Positions 13,697 through 26,309 of a stretch of 64,000 nucleotides of DNA are shown here, piece by piece. How positions within the stretch are numbered: position 1 is the first letter of the stretch; each line of letters starts with the position of its first letter. Source of the stretch: Anisakis pegreffii. Taxonomy: Eukaryota; Nematoda; Chromadorea; Rhabditida; Anisakidae. The notes under the pieces were generated by a model. That model searched no databases and was not told the DNA's origin. It was given only the letters and a program-made list of their open reading frames with translations. The DNA is taken from contig JAPYMA010000828.1 in the NCBI GenBank assembly GCA_035041965.1, forward strand, positions 1-64,000, in the 5' to 3' direction. Both the position numbers and the translations under genes were made by a program.

Positions 13697-13728
<32 letters not shown>
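13651..13728. repeat. Palindrome centre in an AT-dinucleotide tract
   Basis: A run of alternating A and T on both sides of the symmetry point between 13689 and 13690. It is interrupted only by C at 13681 and G at 13698, which pair with each other. The innermost 16 bases are (TA)8, so there is no asymmetric spacer. Such a tract readily folds into a hairpin or cruciform, a likely place for in vivo inversion or for template switching in vitro. Confidence 0.95.
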
Positions 13729-13730
<2 letters not shown>

Positions 13731-13843
13731 GTTTTCTCGTTGTGATTACAGCTGCAGGTTTGTTTTCTTTCATATGTGAGTAAAGGCTTATATATACAAT
13801 AGTGAATTATTTAGTCGCTAAGAACATTTGATAAGGATGAGAC

Positions 13844-14020
13844 CTTGAACTGTGCAGGTACCCAGCACTGCAACGGTTTACCAATATAGCTCTTAGCTGT
13901 CAGAAGCAGTGCGAACGCCAGCAAGAGGATATTACTATAAATGTAGTTGATACGATCCACTGAGTCCTCATCGTGGTTCGCATGAAGCTTGCTTAAATAA
14001 CCTGGTAACAGTCCCAACAT
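13844..14020 (-). pseudogene. Innexin B, first exon only, cut at the palindrome centre (right)
   Basis: Mirror of 13359-13535 and identical in sequence. The two truncated copies point at each other across the centre, each with exon 1 and 154 bases of intron. Losing the same 3' part in both arms is what a fold-back at the (TA)n tract would give. It is hard to reconcile with two functional genes. Confidence 0.85.
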
Positions 14021-16966
14021 TTTTGCTATATTTTAGGATCAGTGCTGCTGTGGTACCTTTGATCTTTCAAGAGCTCCTGAAATCTAGTAAATCCCTCATT
14101 AAAGAATAAATTTTAATTTGCGTGATGAGGACAATCACGAATGAAAAAAATATTTATAGTAATCGCTGCTTTGAGTGCAGTAGGTGGAGCCCGGTTGAAC
14201 CATGCTAAAACTACATATCCAATAGCGACCTCAACTCACAGATGTTTACGTTCAGCAACCAATCAACATTCACTTTCAATAGTTCTGTGAATATGGTTCT
14301 AAACGAGTCAAATCAGAGGGCAACTGCAATCACATGTTAATTCAACTGAATTCGAATGGATCTCAGATATCAGTAAACAAAGTGATTCGGATAAGGATTC
14401 AAAAAGCTGATGATGATCGCTGTAACAAACAATAAGCGAAGTGTAAACTGCACAGAACTTGCTGTCTCCATAAATGCACGTTGCAAAATGTGTAGCTGAA
14501 TTTCAAATAATTAATTAATATAAGGCATGAAAATCGTAAAATAAATTCATCAAACACTGAACTAAAACGTAACGACTCCAAAGTCAATTAATAGAGTAAT
14601 GTGCAACAAATGAAGCAGTCGACTGTATTATTCAATCATTTCAAGCTGTTGAGGAAATGTCGATCAACTGATAACGAAGCACCGAGCTGATAACAAAATT
14701 CTTCAATGCTATCAACATTCTGTCTCTCCTATAACGCCAACGTAAACTCACTTAATCAAGCAGTTGTTTATTTGTGCTATCGTCAAATTAGAACTATTGA
14801 AATGAATCATGCTGCAAAATTCCATTTTTTCACGACTTTTTCAGAACGAAGTCACTGCAGAAAAAAATTCAAGGCTTTGCAATCGGAAACAGTATAAGGA
14901 AATGACAAAATAATGAAAAAATAATAAAAATGAAACAAATTAGCGACACTTATAATTTTGAGCTAATTGACTTTAAATGATTGCATTTATTTTTAGTTGT
15001 ACATTAACAATAATAATAATAATAATAATAATAACGATGACACATTCGAGGACCCATCGAGAAATTTGCCATTGAACCAAACAATAAAAACTGAGCTGAG
15101 ATTGCAGTTGATTGTCTGTAAGTGAGATGGAAGAATGCTGATATCGCTTTTCATTAAACATCTCATAGAGCTAACGAACACATCATTCGAATATTAACTT
15201 TCTGCTGAACACTGAAACAATTGCAACGATCAACAACTGGTAAACAAAAAACAAAGGGGATATTGCATAGCATATTCTTCTAGTCTTACGCAAGTGTTTC
15301 GTAGTTTTAAAAGCAACAGTAAGAATGTATTCTTAATCGAAATGAAATGCATTTTCAAACGAATATTCCATATCGAATCGTCAGTTTCTGGCGCATCATT
15401 TCCTGATCTAACGTACCGAAGCATCTTTCAGCTGCATATATTGTTCATAAATATTTGTGCTAGTGATCAAGAAAGACCAAATTTCTGGTACAGACATTGG
15501 GCTCGTGAGAATAAATTTCGCATCAGCTTGTTGCCAATAATGAAGTGAATTCCGAGCGAAGCTCTCGTATGAGTAATCTATGATACTCTGTTTTTGGAAT
15601 AAGGAGCAGTGCCCAGATGACTGAATTATGATATCAATCTTTGGAACGCACAATGACATGATGTTTATTTTATTCGTATGATGCTTATGTTGTAAATTTT
15701 TTCATTATTTCTACTGAAGCCACTTAATGATGATGCAATCATTGTTCTGATACGTATGTTCAAATGAAATTGTTCGATGGAGGTATCATTAATTTAAAAC
15801 AAAATTGACATTAAAGAAACATTGCTTTAGATCAGTAGAAAAAAAACAACTGCTTACATGGCATATATTTGGACTAAAATCTTGAGGTTAGGAGGATCAG
15901 GCGCTAAATGATAAAGTTTTAGTCGATTGACGACGCAAATTGAGACAAACCGAAACAAAGAATCCTACCGTCAAAAGGTTGTTTCAAGCAATAATATGCA
16001 ATGTTGTTGGAATAGAGAAGATGACGTTTGTTCATTCATTTTACGAAAGCAATGCGTTGTGTTGCATAATCATATGACTGTGTAACGAGGCGCATTAAAC
16101 ATGTTTAAATTACTGAACGAACACACAGTGTATGCAATGGCACAATCTTATATGATTAGTGCACTTGGTTAAGGACTAACATGGCTATGCTGAATACGTT
16201 AAAATAACCAAAATAAAGAAGATTTAAAATTAAACAGCCAAACAGAATCGTCATCAGAAAGCATACATCAAGCATTCACGGTCCACCATTCAACAGCCAC
16301 TTTCATCTCATGTGATCGTCAAAATGTTTTTCAGTGATTCATTTATCTCATTTCATATCATATCTTCATCTCGATCAGATCGTTGTAGTGATTGCACGTA
16401 ATTCACGTACACATGCATTCTTTTCTTTTGATGTTTTATCGCTAAAACAAATCGTCTGCTATTAGACACACCTATCGTCGGTCTGCTGCTGCTTCTAGTA
16501 TAGCTGAAATCCACAACATTTCTTCGATTATGCTTCTGATTCGGCAGCTGCTTTCTACTGAATTTTGCTGCATTTGATACGTCTTACCATTTCAATCACT
16601 CGTCCACAGACACATTTCCAGTAGGTACCATACCACATACCGCTTCATTTCCGTCATTGGGTATCCATTTTATCACTATGAGTTGCTCGGTGTTGCATGA
16701 TGCATGACAATCGTACATAATTAAATTCATTCACTGACTCAAATACAACCCTTATCAACCATTTTCTCTTGGTAGCCTTATTTTCTTTCATTTCAAGATA
16801 TGCCAAATTTTTTCGCACCGTTCCGTTCTACTCGGATTTTCGAGAATTTCACGCAGCTTCAGTATTGAATTGCACGAATGAAGACAGTGTCATGTGAGCA
16901 GTGTTTCCATTCAATATCGCTTACAAGAACGTACTGAGGTTTAAGAAATACATAGCGAATTAATCG
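14021..16966. other. Shared upstream region between divergent innexins, right arm
   Basis: Mirror of 10413-13358, between innexin B exon 1 (minus) and innexin A (plus). No gene recognised. It contains the mirrored (TAA)n tract at 15009-15034. Confidence 0.5.
15009..15034. repeat. (TAA)n microsatellite, right arm
   Basis: Mirror of the (TTA)n tract at 12345-12370, of the same length. Confidence 0.9.
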
Positions 16967-19709
16967 ATGGACCGTCTCGGCAAGTTGATCGAATCGATTA
17001 CAAAACCAAGATATGAGGAAGATTTCGTAGACCGTCTGAATTATCGAGTAACCACCTACATACTACTTGCAGCTGCTTTCACCATCATTGCTAAGGTATA
17101 AATGGTTTTGGTGTCATTTTATTCGTACTTCAACATCTCCTTTCAGCTATCATTTCAACATCGCTTCAGGAATACGGTGGCAAGCCCATCCAGTGTTGGC
17201 TGCCAGCAGAATTAGCTTCACAGAAAGGATGGGAACAGTACGCCGAAAACTACTGTTTCGTCGAGAATACTTACTATGTTCCACTCGATCAGAAAATTCC
17301 ACAAAGTAGTAGACATCGAAGTGAAAGAGAGCTCACTTATTACCAGGTTATTTTTCAAGAGACACTGTTGACAGTTCAGCTATTCATCGCTCGACGATAA
17401 ACCTCAGAGATATTAATCATTTGCAATTATAATCAGCAATGAATAAGTATTGCATGAGTCAATAGAGCCGTGAATCATGTGTGATCATTTCCGTTTTGAT
17501 GTTCAGTATGAATTTCCTTTTTACAGCACATTTCATCTACTTGATTTTCTAACACTAATGGTGTTTGCAGTGGGTACCTTTTATGCTGATGATGCAAGCA
17601 CTCATGTTTACCGGACCACACGTGTTTTGGCGCATGCTCAACTGGATGTCAGGTTGTCATTAGTTCTCTTGCGTCGAGATATCAGTGCGTTTATAGTTCC
17701 TTCTGATCGTTACATTCACTACTACCAAAACTTTATTTCAACATTTCAAACTAATTCAGCTCGTCACAAGGCTGATCATATTTTAGCGTTAGCACTATTT
17801 GAGAGCTTACAACTATTTGAAAGAAATTTGCATAACATTCCAACCCATGCGTATATGTCAGAATAAAAAATTAGCAGATCCATTTCGTATCGTCGTGCGA
17901 TCAAAAAAGTTTGTTATTCGTAGGATTATTTACAGAATGCTCATTTTAGTAATAAGAGCAATTTTGAGGTATACAAACACGTGCTGTGATTACGATGGCG
18001 AGCAGTGCATCGAAGAAAAACCCGGCCACGAATGAGGTTAGTAAGATGGTTGATGTTGTAGCTGCTCACCTAGAACGTTCACTTCACGAGAACAATTTTC
18101 ATCATCACTTGGCACACAGCAATCCGCTCGTATTCCTATTCAGGTTTCAATGTTTCAGGTTTCATTCTCTCATGAACGCTCTTCTTTTGAGAACAGCGTT
18201 CGCTTTCTAATTGTGTGACAGAGCTGCCCTCAACATAAATCAAACTCGCTTAGTGACATTCAGATTTTCTGATTGTCTTACTTCCTGACGAATTTATTTG
18301 TTTGGTTCATCAACCGGTCATTGTATTCGTTGAGATTTTGCAACTGAGCTTACGTGAGCAAAAATACATTTTGAATTGAAATGTGCCAAAATTATAAAAT
18401 TGTAGGGTTGTATCGGTTTCCTATTTGAGTTCGGTCTATGTATTAACGAAACTGCTTTTCATTGCTAATGCATTTCTGCAGGTTATTTTTTTAAAATCAT
18501 ATTCTATCAATTTTAAACAAATTATCGTACATATTAGAATCGCTTTTTTGTGTGTAAAATCAAACGCAATTCTCCAAAGACTCGAATCGACAGGTCCTTT
18601 GTAATCATTGTTGATTATAAACAGCCGCAATATAAAACGAAGTTAATTCAATAAATAATTAAGCATGTGATTTTATCCGCGTATCTTGGATCGAGTGGTT
18701 ATGAGATAACAAAAGCTCTATTACAACAACGCTCGTGGGAAGTCACCGGACTCTTCCCTCGTGTTACCATGTGCGATTTCAAGGTGAATTGTATGATATA
18801 TTATTTTACTGAATCAGAAACAACATAGTTTATTTATAACAAATAAGTTTTTGTCTTCTCAGCAGTATCAAGTAGTGTCAAAAATGCGATGCAGTCATGG
18901 TGTCGCAAGTTTTATCTGATAGCAACAAATCCGATGAAGAGAGTCATTCAGCGGGATGAAAATGAATTGCAATGTGAAATTTCAGGTGCGAGACATTGGG
19001 CATCGACATCATTTTACCATTCAGTGTGTACTGATGGCGAATATGTTCAATGAGAAGATCTTCCTCGGTCTGTGGTGGTGGATTTTGATTCTACTGACGA
19101 CAACGTGTGTCAACTTCATTTACTGGATATACGTAATGAATTGTGGCTCATCAAAGTGCAACTTCCTCGAAGGACTCATCACTCTTGGTGTAACTTTTCA
19201 TATCTTTCAAATGCACAAACTTCTGTTGCCTATGGAGATAGAATCATGGGACAGCCATCTGGTACAGTTCATCTGCCGAGCGACGCCAGCATTAGTGCGC
19301 TAGCATTTTACATATACAATTGATTGTAGAATGACAATTTGGAATAAGAGCATATTTTTGCAGCATCCATCTGTGAAAGTAATGCATCATCGTGTTGAGA
19401 TGCTTGCGCATCAGTTGGGAGGTGACGGTATGTTAGTGCTACGCTTGATGGCACAAAACGCTGGTGAAATCATTACCAGTCTTGTGGCTGCACGTCTATA
19501 TGATTTATTCTCCGTGAAACAAAAGTGAGTGAACTTTGTTTGGCGACTATATGATTACCGTCGAATTTCATCGTTCATTCCAAGTTGAAAGCAAAATTGA
19601 CAGTTTCAGGGAGAACTGCAACAGTTTTTACAATCCAGCAATGCAGATTCCGCCGCTTAATGATGCACCTAAAAAGCCACTGGATGAAATCAAAACTCCG
19701 CTACCTTAA
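16967..19709 (+). CDS. Innexin A, right-arm copy (gap-junction channel protein)
   Basis: Innexins form the gap junctions and hemichannels of invertebrates in the plasma membrane. Nine exons join in phase: 16967-17095, 17170-17346, 17571-17652, 17969-18143, 18406-18481, 18664-18783, 18986-19132, 19364-19524 and 19610-19709, giving 388 residues. Seen in order: N-terminus MDRLGKLIES; helix 1; loop 1 with GGKPIQCW and a second Cys in AENYCFVENTYY; the family signature YYQWVPF; helix 2; a cytoplasmic segment; helix 3 (SSVYVLTKLLFIANAF); loop 2 with WEVTGLFPRVTMCDF and FTIQCVLMANMFNEK, again two Cys; helix 4; and a C-terminal GGDGMLVLRLMAQNAGEIIT. The tail is short. The splice between exons 7 and 8 is inferred and a small exon could be missing there. 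Exon 4 uses a TTTTGAG acceptor. No orthologue name is assigned. Confidence 0.92.
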
Positions 19710-22700
19710 TTCCATTATTTTTCCGTCAAACAATCAGCAGTCAAATTTGAAATTTATGAAACGTTTCATTATATTGGTCATAGTTTTCTTATCGTATTAT
19801 TCAATAACATTATTTTGAAACGCAATAAAATATATTCGGAGCAAAGAGAAAATGATGACGCACCTTGAAAATATCGAAGTGCGCAACAAGTAGGCATGTT
19901 GTTGGGCTATTTCGAAACCGTGAGTGCATAATTGAAATGCTGCAGTATTTGTAGTCAAACGTGGAATTATTTTGAGGTTTGCAGAACAAGAATCTGTATC
20001 GTTAGTTTGGTTTATCATATTCAGGAAAAATTTTTTATAGATCTTGTGTGACTAATTAATAGCTCACCACTGACGGTTGCTACTTTCCGAAGATCATAGT
20101 ATAGAAGGACAGTGCTCATGAGCGAGGTGGGAGGTGAGGAAAATTCCTCTGGAGGTGAACAGAGAGTGCGAAGAAGGATGAGGGTGGGTTAGGAATTGAG
20201 GAGGCTTGTAAGTCATTGTTAATTGATTTGTTTTCGTAATCATCCCATAATGATCATAAGGAACTGAATGCTTGATCGATCATAAGGCACTGATTCCTTT
20301 GATGCAACCGGTGGATTCTTGGTAGCACAGTTCCCGACAACGGTTTTGTTTTTCTTCTCAGGTTCCCTGATTTTCTTCTGATTTATCATTAAGATGGGGT
20401 GTCAGAGGAATGGGGAGGTGGTTTTTGCATAGATCAAATGTTACAGAAAGTGTTAGCGGAGACGGAACACAGAAACCTGAGAATCCCTAATATTAAAAAT
20501 GATAAGGATTAGACAGTGCTTGAAGCATGTAAGAACATGGTTGTTGTGTCCGTGGGCAAGCACAATAAAGTGCATGAATCGGACGAACAATGGAGAAAAT
20601 TTTGATTGTACACTGACGATAAATCATTCGGGAGTGCTTGGTTGACTGAAGCGTAAGATGAGGATGTGGCTTGATAAGCGATGTTGCAGTGATGTGATAA
20701 TGAAAGGAGAAGGACAGGTGTGAAAAAGGTTAATAACACAAGTCATATCACATCACACATATTCGCATCACACACAATCTCTTTTCAAATCACACATATC
20801 AGATTACATCACACCACATCAGCAGTCAGAACGAGATGGGTCCGTCGACTATTTAGTTAAGTTGAAGTTGATAACATCCTCATCACAAGCGATAAGCTCA
20901 CTAGCAAAATCTCAACCGACACAATTCAGCTCATCAATCCATCCCTTCCGCTATTGTTTCATCTACTTCGTTCCTCTTCTTTCCGTTTAATTACATCATT
21001 CGTTTATGCGTAATCCCTTTCATTCCTTTCCTAATCATTTCCAATCTCTCCGAGGATGTTTTCATTTACAACGATTACTTGATCAAAATTCTTAATTGAT
21101 TAGCACATTTTATGTCATTTCCAATCACGTTTATTTTGCTTTCATTTTCAAAACATTTCTCATCAGCGATGTCATTTTTGTTTTCTGTTCATCCCTCATA
21201 ATTTTACCCTAAAATCATGTATACTATATTTTGAGTTCCCTAGAAACATAGATGAGTGATCATCTGTATATTTGTGTTGGTCATTTGCTGCATGAATGTT
21301 GGGATTCTGAAGAATGTCTCGTCGTTTCGGTAATTTGAATTTCGAAATATGATATATCGCAGAAACTAGTGCATATTTTTTGATGAGTCATATCACGTCT
21401 GTAGCAATTTTTAACAGTCCGATCAAATTTTATTCGATTTAGCTGATGAAATGATAGTTGACAGTTGATCCGGTAAGGATACGATTAAGGAACTCTCAGA
21501 TTTATCGACGGGACAATTTCTGTTATCTGATATTGTTGTTGTCTCTGCAAATGTTTGGCGTGCCAATTTATACCATTTTTCACTGCACGTAAGATTGTGT
21601 TTCAACGAAAATTAGATTCAGTTCATTTGGAATGATTGGAAGAATATGGAAACATCTTAGGTTGATGAAAAATGGGCAAAAAAGCTTTAATGATAAAAAA
21701 GCACTTGGCTTGAAGGTTTTTCAAAGGCCGCAAAGGTTTTATGGTAAAAGCTGCTCTCAATGCTCACTTCATCCAGTCCTATATATTATATTCTTGCAAA
21801 TTCTATACAAATTACGTTCTGTCAGCTGAATAGGAACTTTTACGCAACTGGTATTGCCTCTTGTCTGATGAGCTAAAATTTCTGTTTTAGTATTTCAGTG
21901 GAGTTAGAAAAGTAGTGACCAACTTGCGGCCGAACGCAATGATTGGTTGGTGTTTGGTAAAGGAATAGAGATGACATAACTCATTGCTTTCGACAATATT
22001 TTTGTAAATGTGATTTTTGGATCGTAGAGTTTGTCTAAAATAATGCATTTAGAACAAAATCAAATGCAGTGAAATGTAAGCAATGTTATGAAAATGTTCA
22101 TGGTGACAGTGCTGTACCACCTTTAGGAAAATATTCCTGGGGATTAACAACACTCGGCTAGATGCAGCTATGTACAGCCAAATATCATATTTTGTGACGG
22201 ATTTCTTCAAATACGCACGAATTCACGCTCATCGTCAAGCTTTATGTACAAAGAAGAATGCTATCTTGAATATTCATGCATATTTCTCGAAAAGTGTCGA
22301 GAAAATGACCCAAACTGAGAATGTGCATTTCGCACTACGCGTTGCATGAGCTCACATATGTAGTTTGACTTTTTCAGGAGTTTCTCAATGAACATTGAAG
22401 CGTTGTAGTAACACTTTGTCCACTGAATATGATTCAAATAAATTTCCTCCATTTTTCAAACTAAAAGTTGCACTCAATGCAGGTGTTTTGTGAGAAAAGA
22501 TGTGGTTGTAACAAGATCACAGGCTAAGGTCAAGGTAGTACCTAAAGAGACATCCTATTACTATTCCTGAAAATAGACGTAACCATATGTATAACGTAGC
22601 TGAAGATCCACCCTAAGGTGGACGAGACAAACATTGAAAATTGCATTAAAACTTTGCAAGAAAATAAACAATTTCCGGTATTTGTTTTGTAGAATGTAAT

Positions 22701-23362
22701 ACGTTATTTCTTTAATCACTAATAAAAATACGCAAATATTGCTCAGGGGTTTACCATATACCTTCATGTGTAAATCTTCGAAACTGTTCAATTAGCGGTT
22801 CTAGACAATTCATTAGTCTCTTTTATCATCGCTCGCTGTTATTCAGCATCACTCGTCAATTTTCACTGAAACCTTTCAATTATCTGATATGCTTTTTGAA
22901 ACGCTGCTCGGTCTGTAATTATGATAGGATCAACTCCGTTCTATTTGTGTACTGAAGCAGCAAGCAGAAAAGTTCATTGAGCATATATAGGTCATATATA
23001 ATGCCACAAAGATTGAAACGGTTTCGGATGGGTTGGATGCGAAGCATTCTCTACTAAGTGCTGCCTGTGCTCTTGAAGAAATGTAGTGTGTTGAAATTGT
23101 CAATGAGATATTCTCGTTTTTCTCTCGTTACATTCATCAATCGAATGCTTCAAATTGATCCTCATCTCAAAGCTCAATTGAAGCAGTTGTTTTGTTCTCG
23201 TTTCATAACAACATCAATACACGTTTACAAAGAGAAATTGTCTACATGTTAACAATGGTGTGGTTAGTATCATAGACATTCACTGTACTTATAAATCTCA
23301 GTTCTTTCATCTACTCAATAGGTGTGTTTTTTCATTGACTATTTATAAATGAAAATTTTTTC

Positions 23363-23366
<4 letters not shown>

Positions 23367-23444
<78 letters not shown>
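23367..23444. repeat. (AT)39 microsatellite, right arm
   Basis: Mirror of 3936-4013 and equal in length. The adjacent homopolymer (six T here, five A in the left arm) is the single arm difference found. Confidence 0.95.
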
Positions 23445-23447
<3 letters not shown>

Positions 23448-26160
23448 TAGCATAAATAACTGTGCGAAGAAGTTATTAATGGTATTGAATAATATTGCAA
23501 AGTCGTGCTAAAAACGATTGCTGCTATGTATCGTAAAAGTGAAAGTATCAAGTTTATATGAAATATATAGCCAACTAAAATGAACTATGCGGTTAAGTGA
23601 ATTTTTTTAATCAGTGTGAATAAATATCACATATAAATGCATTGTAGCAAATGTTTGAAATAAGTAGTTAACTAATATCCGTCGTCAGCTTTTCTCACAG
23701 TACAAAATTTAGAGACTTGTCAGATGATTTCGATCGTTAGCAAATATTCATTCCCCTAAATACGTCTAATTTGTACGTATAAAGAATATTGCTGATTTAT
23801 GTGCACATAGTAGGCAGTTATTATGCTGAGCTAAGAGCATAATCTAGTCAACCAACGTTTAACATTTACGAAACCATAATTCATTTCTTTTACGAATCGA
23901 GAAATAACTTATGGATGTAATGTTCACAGTTAACCGGACCTGTTTTCCCATACCATTCATAAATGTTCAAGTTTTATTGTACAGCGATAAAAAATTTTTC
24001 AAAATTTAAGTTCAACTATTCTAAGGTATCAAAAGTTTTGCTTTGTACTAAAAGGCTGCATATGCGATTTCAGAACATTCTCTAGAATATTTACTTCCCA
24101 TGTTTGTTTCTTTGGTTCTATGTTCGAATCAGCTGGAAGGTTTAGGCTGACAAAAAAAATGAATTTTAATCAGTGTTAAGCTAACTTGAAATCTCAAGAG
24201 CTGTCAAAAGTTCATTGTATATCCAACTTCTTTGTTGCATGAGCTTTGTTCACTTAACTTTTCATTTTATCATTTCCTTTCTGACTACTTTTCAGTCAGC
24301 AAGCAAACGAAGCATTACTATGCTGAAAGCTTCCGGATCAGGTCTGAGTACATCTTTGCAGTATTTAAATGTCTGCAACATTCATCAATAATCATATGCA
24401 CTAAAAAATTTCAGTGAACTTTTGTATTCATCGGAATCGCCGTGCGATGATTGCTGAATTTTGATCACATCTTAGATCACAATTCTGTGGGCTTGTATTT
24501 CTCAGAATACTGTGGTGGAAATTGAATTCACAAACTCAATTTGATAAGCTGTAATTGAAGAGGCTTCATGTACACCCTATCTTTAGCCACTTATTATCCT
24601 CCAACTCTGACATTTATAATTTGCTTCATATGTTTGCTGCTGGTCGTTCAACATTAGTGAAGTTGCAAAATTTGCATCTGTTGTTGATGTTTTCTGTGAG
24701 AAGACAGAGATTTTGGTGAAGTACTGAGGAAGATACGAAAGAAACTCTTTACGTTTATAAAGTTTCATCCTTTTTAATGTTGATATGAAGTTCTGCATTT
24801 ATTCAATGATCATAAATAAATTTTGCATTGGAGGATAATGTTAAGAAGTTGTAATGCGTTGTAGTTGATTAGTGAAAAACAGACTTATTGACAGACATAC
24901 GTATTGAAATTGTATTCGAAAAGAGGCGTTGATGTGGGCCAAGAGCCACATCACCGATATGTGTGACGAAATAATAGCTTTCGAAGTTGGGGAAGTTGAA
25001 GCATAAGTTAAGCGATTATCAACTAGTCACTATTTTACAACCATCCCCATCAAATTGCGCTATTACGAGCGAGCACACTCCAGTAGCAAACACAGCACTA
25101 AGCAGTGTTAATTTGATAGTGGTGATGTGCGAAAACAATACAATTCATATCATCAACATTGTCGTATTTCACTTATTCATCGTTTTATTTTTTTCGTCTA
25201 TTGAGAATCAGTTATATTAGTTTGATAGTTTTAGTCATTCAGATCATCATATAGGTTGATGACAAAGTTGGATAAGGACTTTGCTTGTTAGGAGAGAAAT
25301 GTTCAAGAATGAAGAGAAATTTTATAATGATTCACAACGTGTAACAATGTTGTTATGATGCGTTGAATGAGCGCTACACGTATTAGTAAATAGATGGTCG
25401 CTGTTATTAATTGTTGTCATTTAATTAGAGCATTCAGTTCACTGGATGTGCGATCACAACCTTACAAAAACTGCCTTCATAACGTAAACACATGGCACAT
25501 TTCAATATTTGATGAGCTTTAAGAATTTCAGTCTTTCTGCATAATCTTAATGCGCAAAAAATGTGTGTGTTTACTGTGATAGTTTCGGATCGATTATGTC
25601 TTTCAAAAAACTGTGCTTGAAGCATTAATGTTCGATAGTTTGGCAGTTAATAAAGAGGAACTGATTTCCTCCAGCTACAGCGATAGCATTTATTATCTTT
25701 CAGTTCTTCGTTTAAGCTGTGAGCTCCGAATCCATTTCATTGTGTTTTTGGTCAGTGCTCATGTGCTTATTATCCTAACGATAAGTATGATTGCGATGTT
25801 ATTTTGATGAAGTTTCAAACGATCATGTCTGCGAATTCACATAATTCAATTATCCTCCGAAATTTTTTCTTTCAGCAAATACTGTGAATCTATACTAAAC
25901 AGTGATTGAGAGTTTTTTGTCCTGGATATATTTCGACAGAACTTTTTTACATCCATATGGTTCGACGTCTATCGTACTTGAATATCGGAGTTGTCTGTGG
26001 AATGTGTCTATGAATTAATACACCCATATTCAGCGAAATTTGATTATATTGTTGCTCATTCTTCAACTAATATCATCGAGAAACCAATAGAACGTACCGA
26101 TTGGTCTTCTGTGAATTATCTGCTTTCAAATGATTGAAAAATCAGGAAATTAGTTATTGA

Positions 26161-26180
26161 ACAATACACATGTGTATTGT
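26161..26180. promoter_or_regulatory. 20-bp perfect palindrome upstream of myosin IX
   Basis: ACAATACACA directly followed by its reverse complement, ending 129 bases before the myosin IX start codon. Position and symmetry fit a dimer-binding site, but chance in AT-rich DNA is possible. Confidence 0.3.
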
Positions 26181-26309
26181 ACAAAATGCGAGTGTTAGTG
26201 AGAAAACGATATCAGATGATTATTATTTATCGTTTTCACATTTACATTGTTTGTGAGCTTATTAACTGCATCGCTCATAATCAACGCGTTGAGGTGGCTT
26301 AGCACCGCA

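Larger units (their letters stand above)
19710..26309. other. Region between innexin A and myosin IX, no recognised gene
   Basis: About 6.6 kb of AT-rich DNA, mirror of 1071-7669. Only short frames without family resemblance, for example 23058-23252 (+) and 25613-25807 (+). It holds the (AT)n tract at 23367-23444 and a 20-bp palindrome at 26161-26180. It should contain the 3' UTR of innexin A and the promoter of myosin IX. Confidence 0.55.

Noticed and set aside
13651..13728. Replication origin or cruciform-binding site at the palindrome centre
   Set aside because: Symmetry and AT-richness alone do not show an origin, and the junction may be an artefact.
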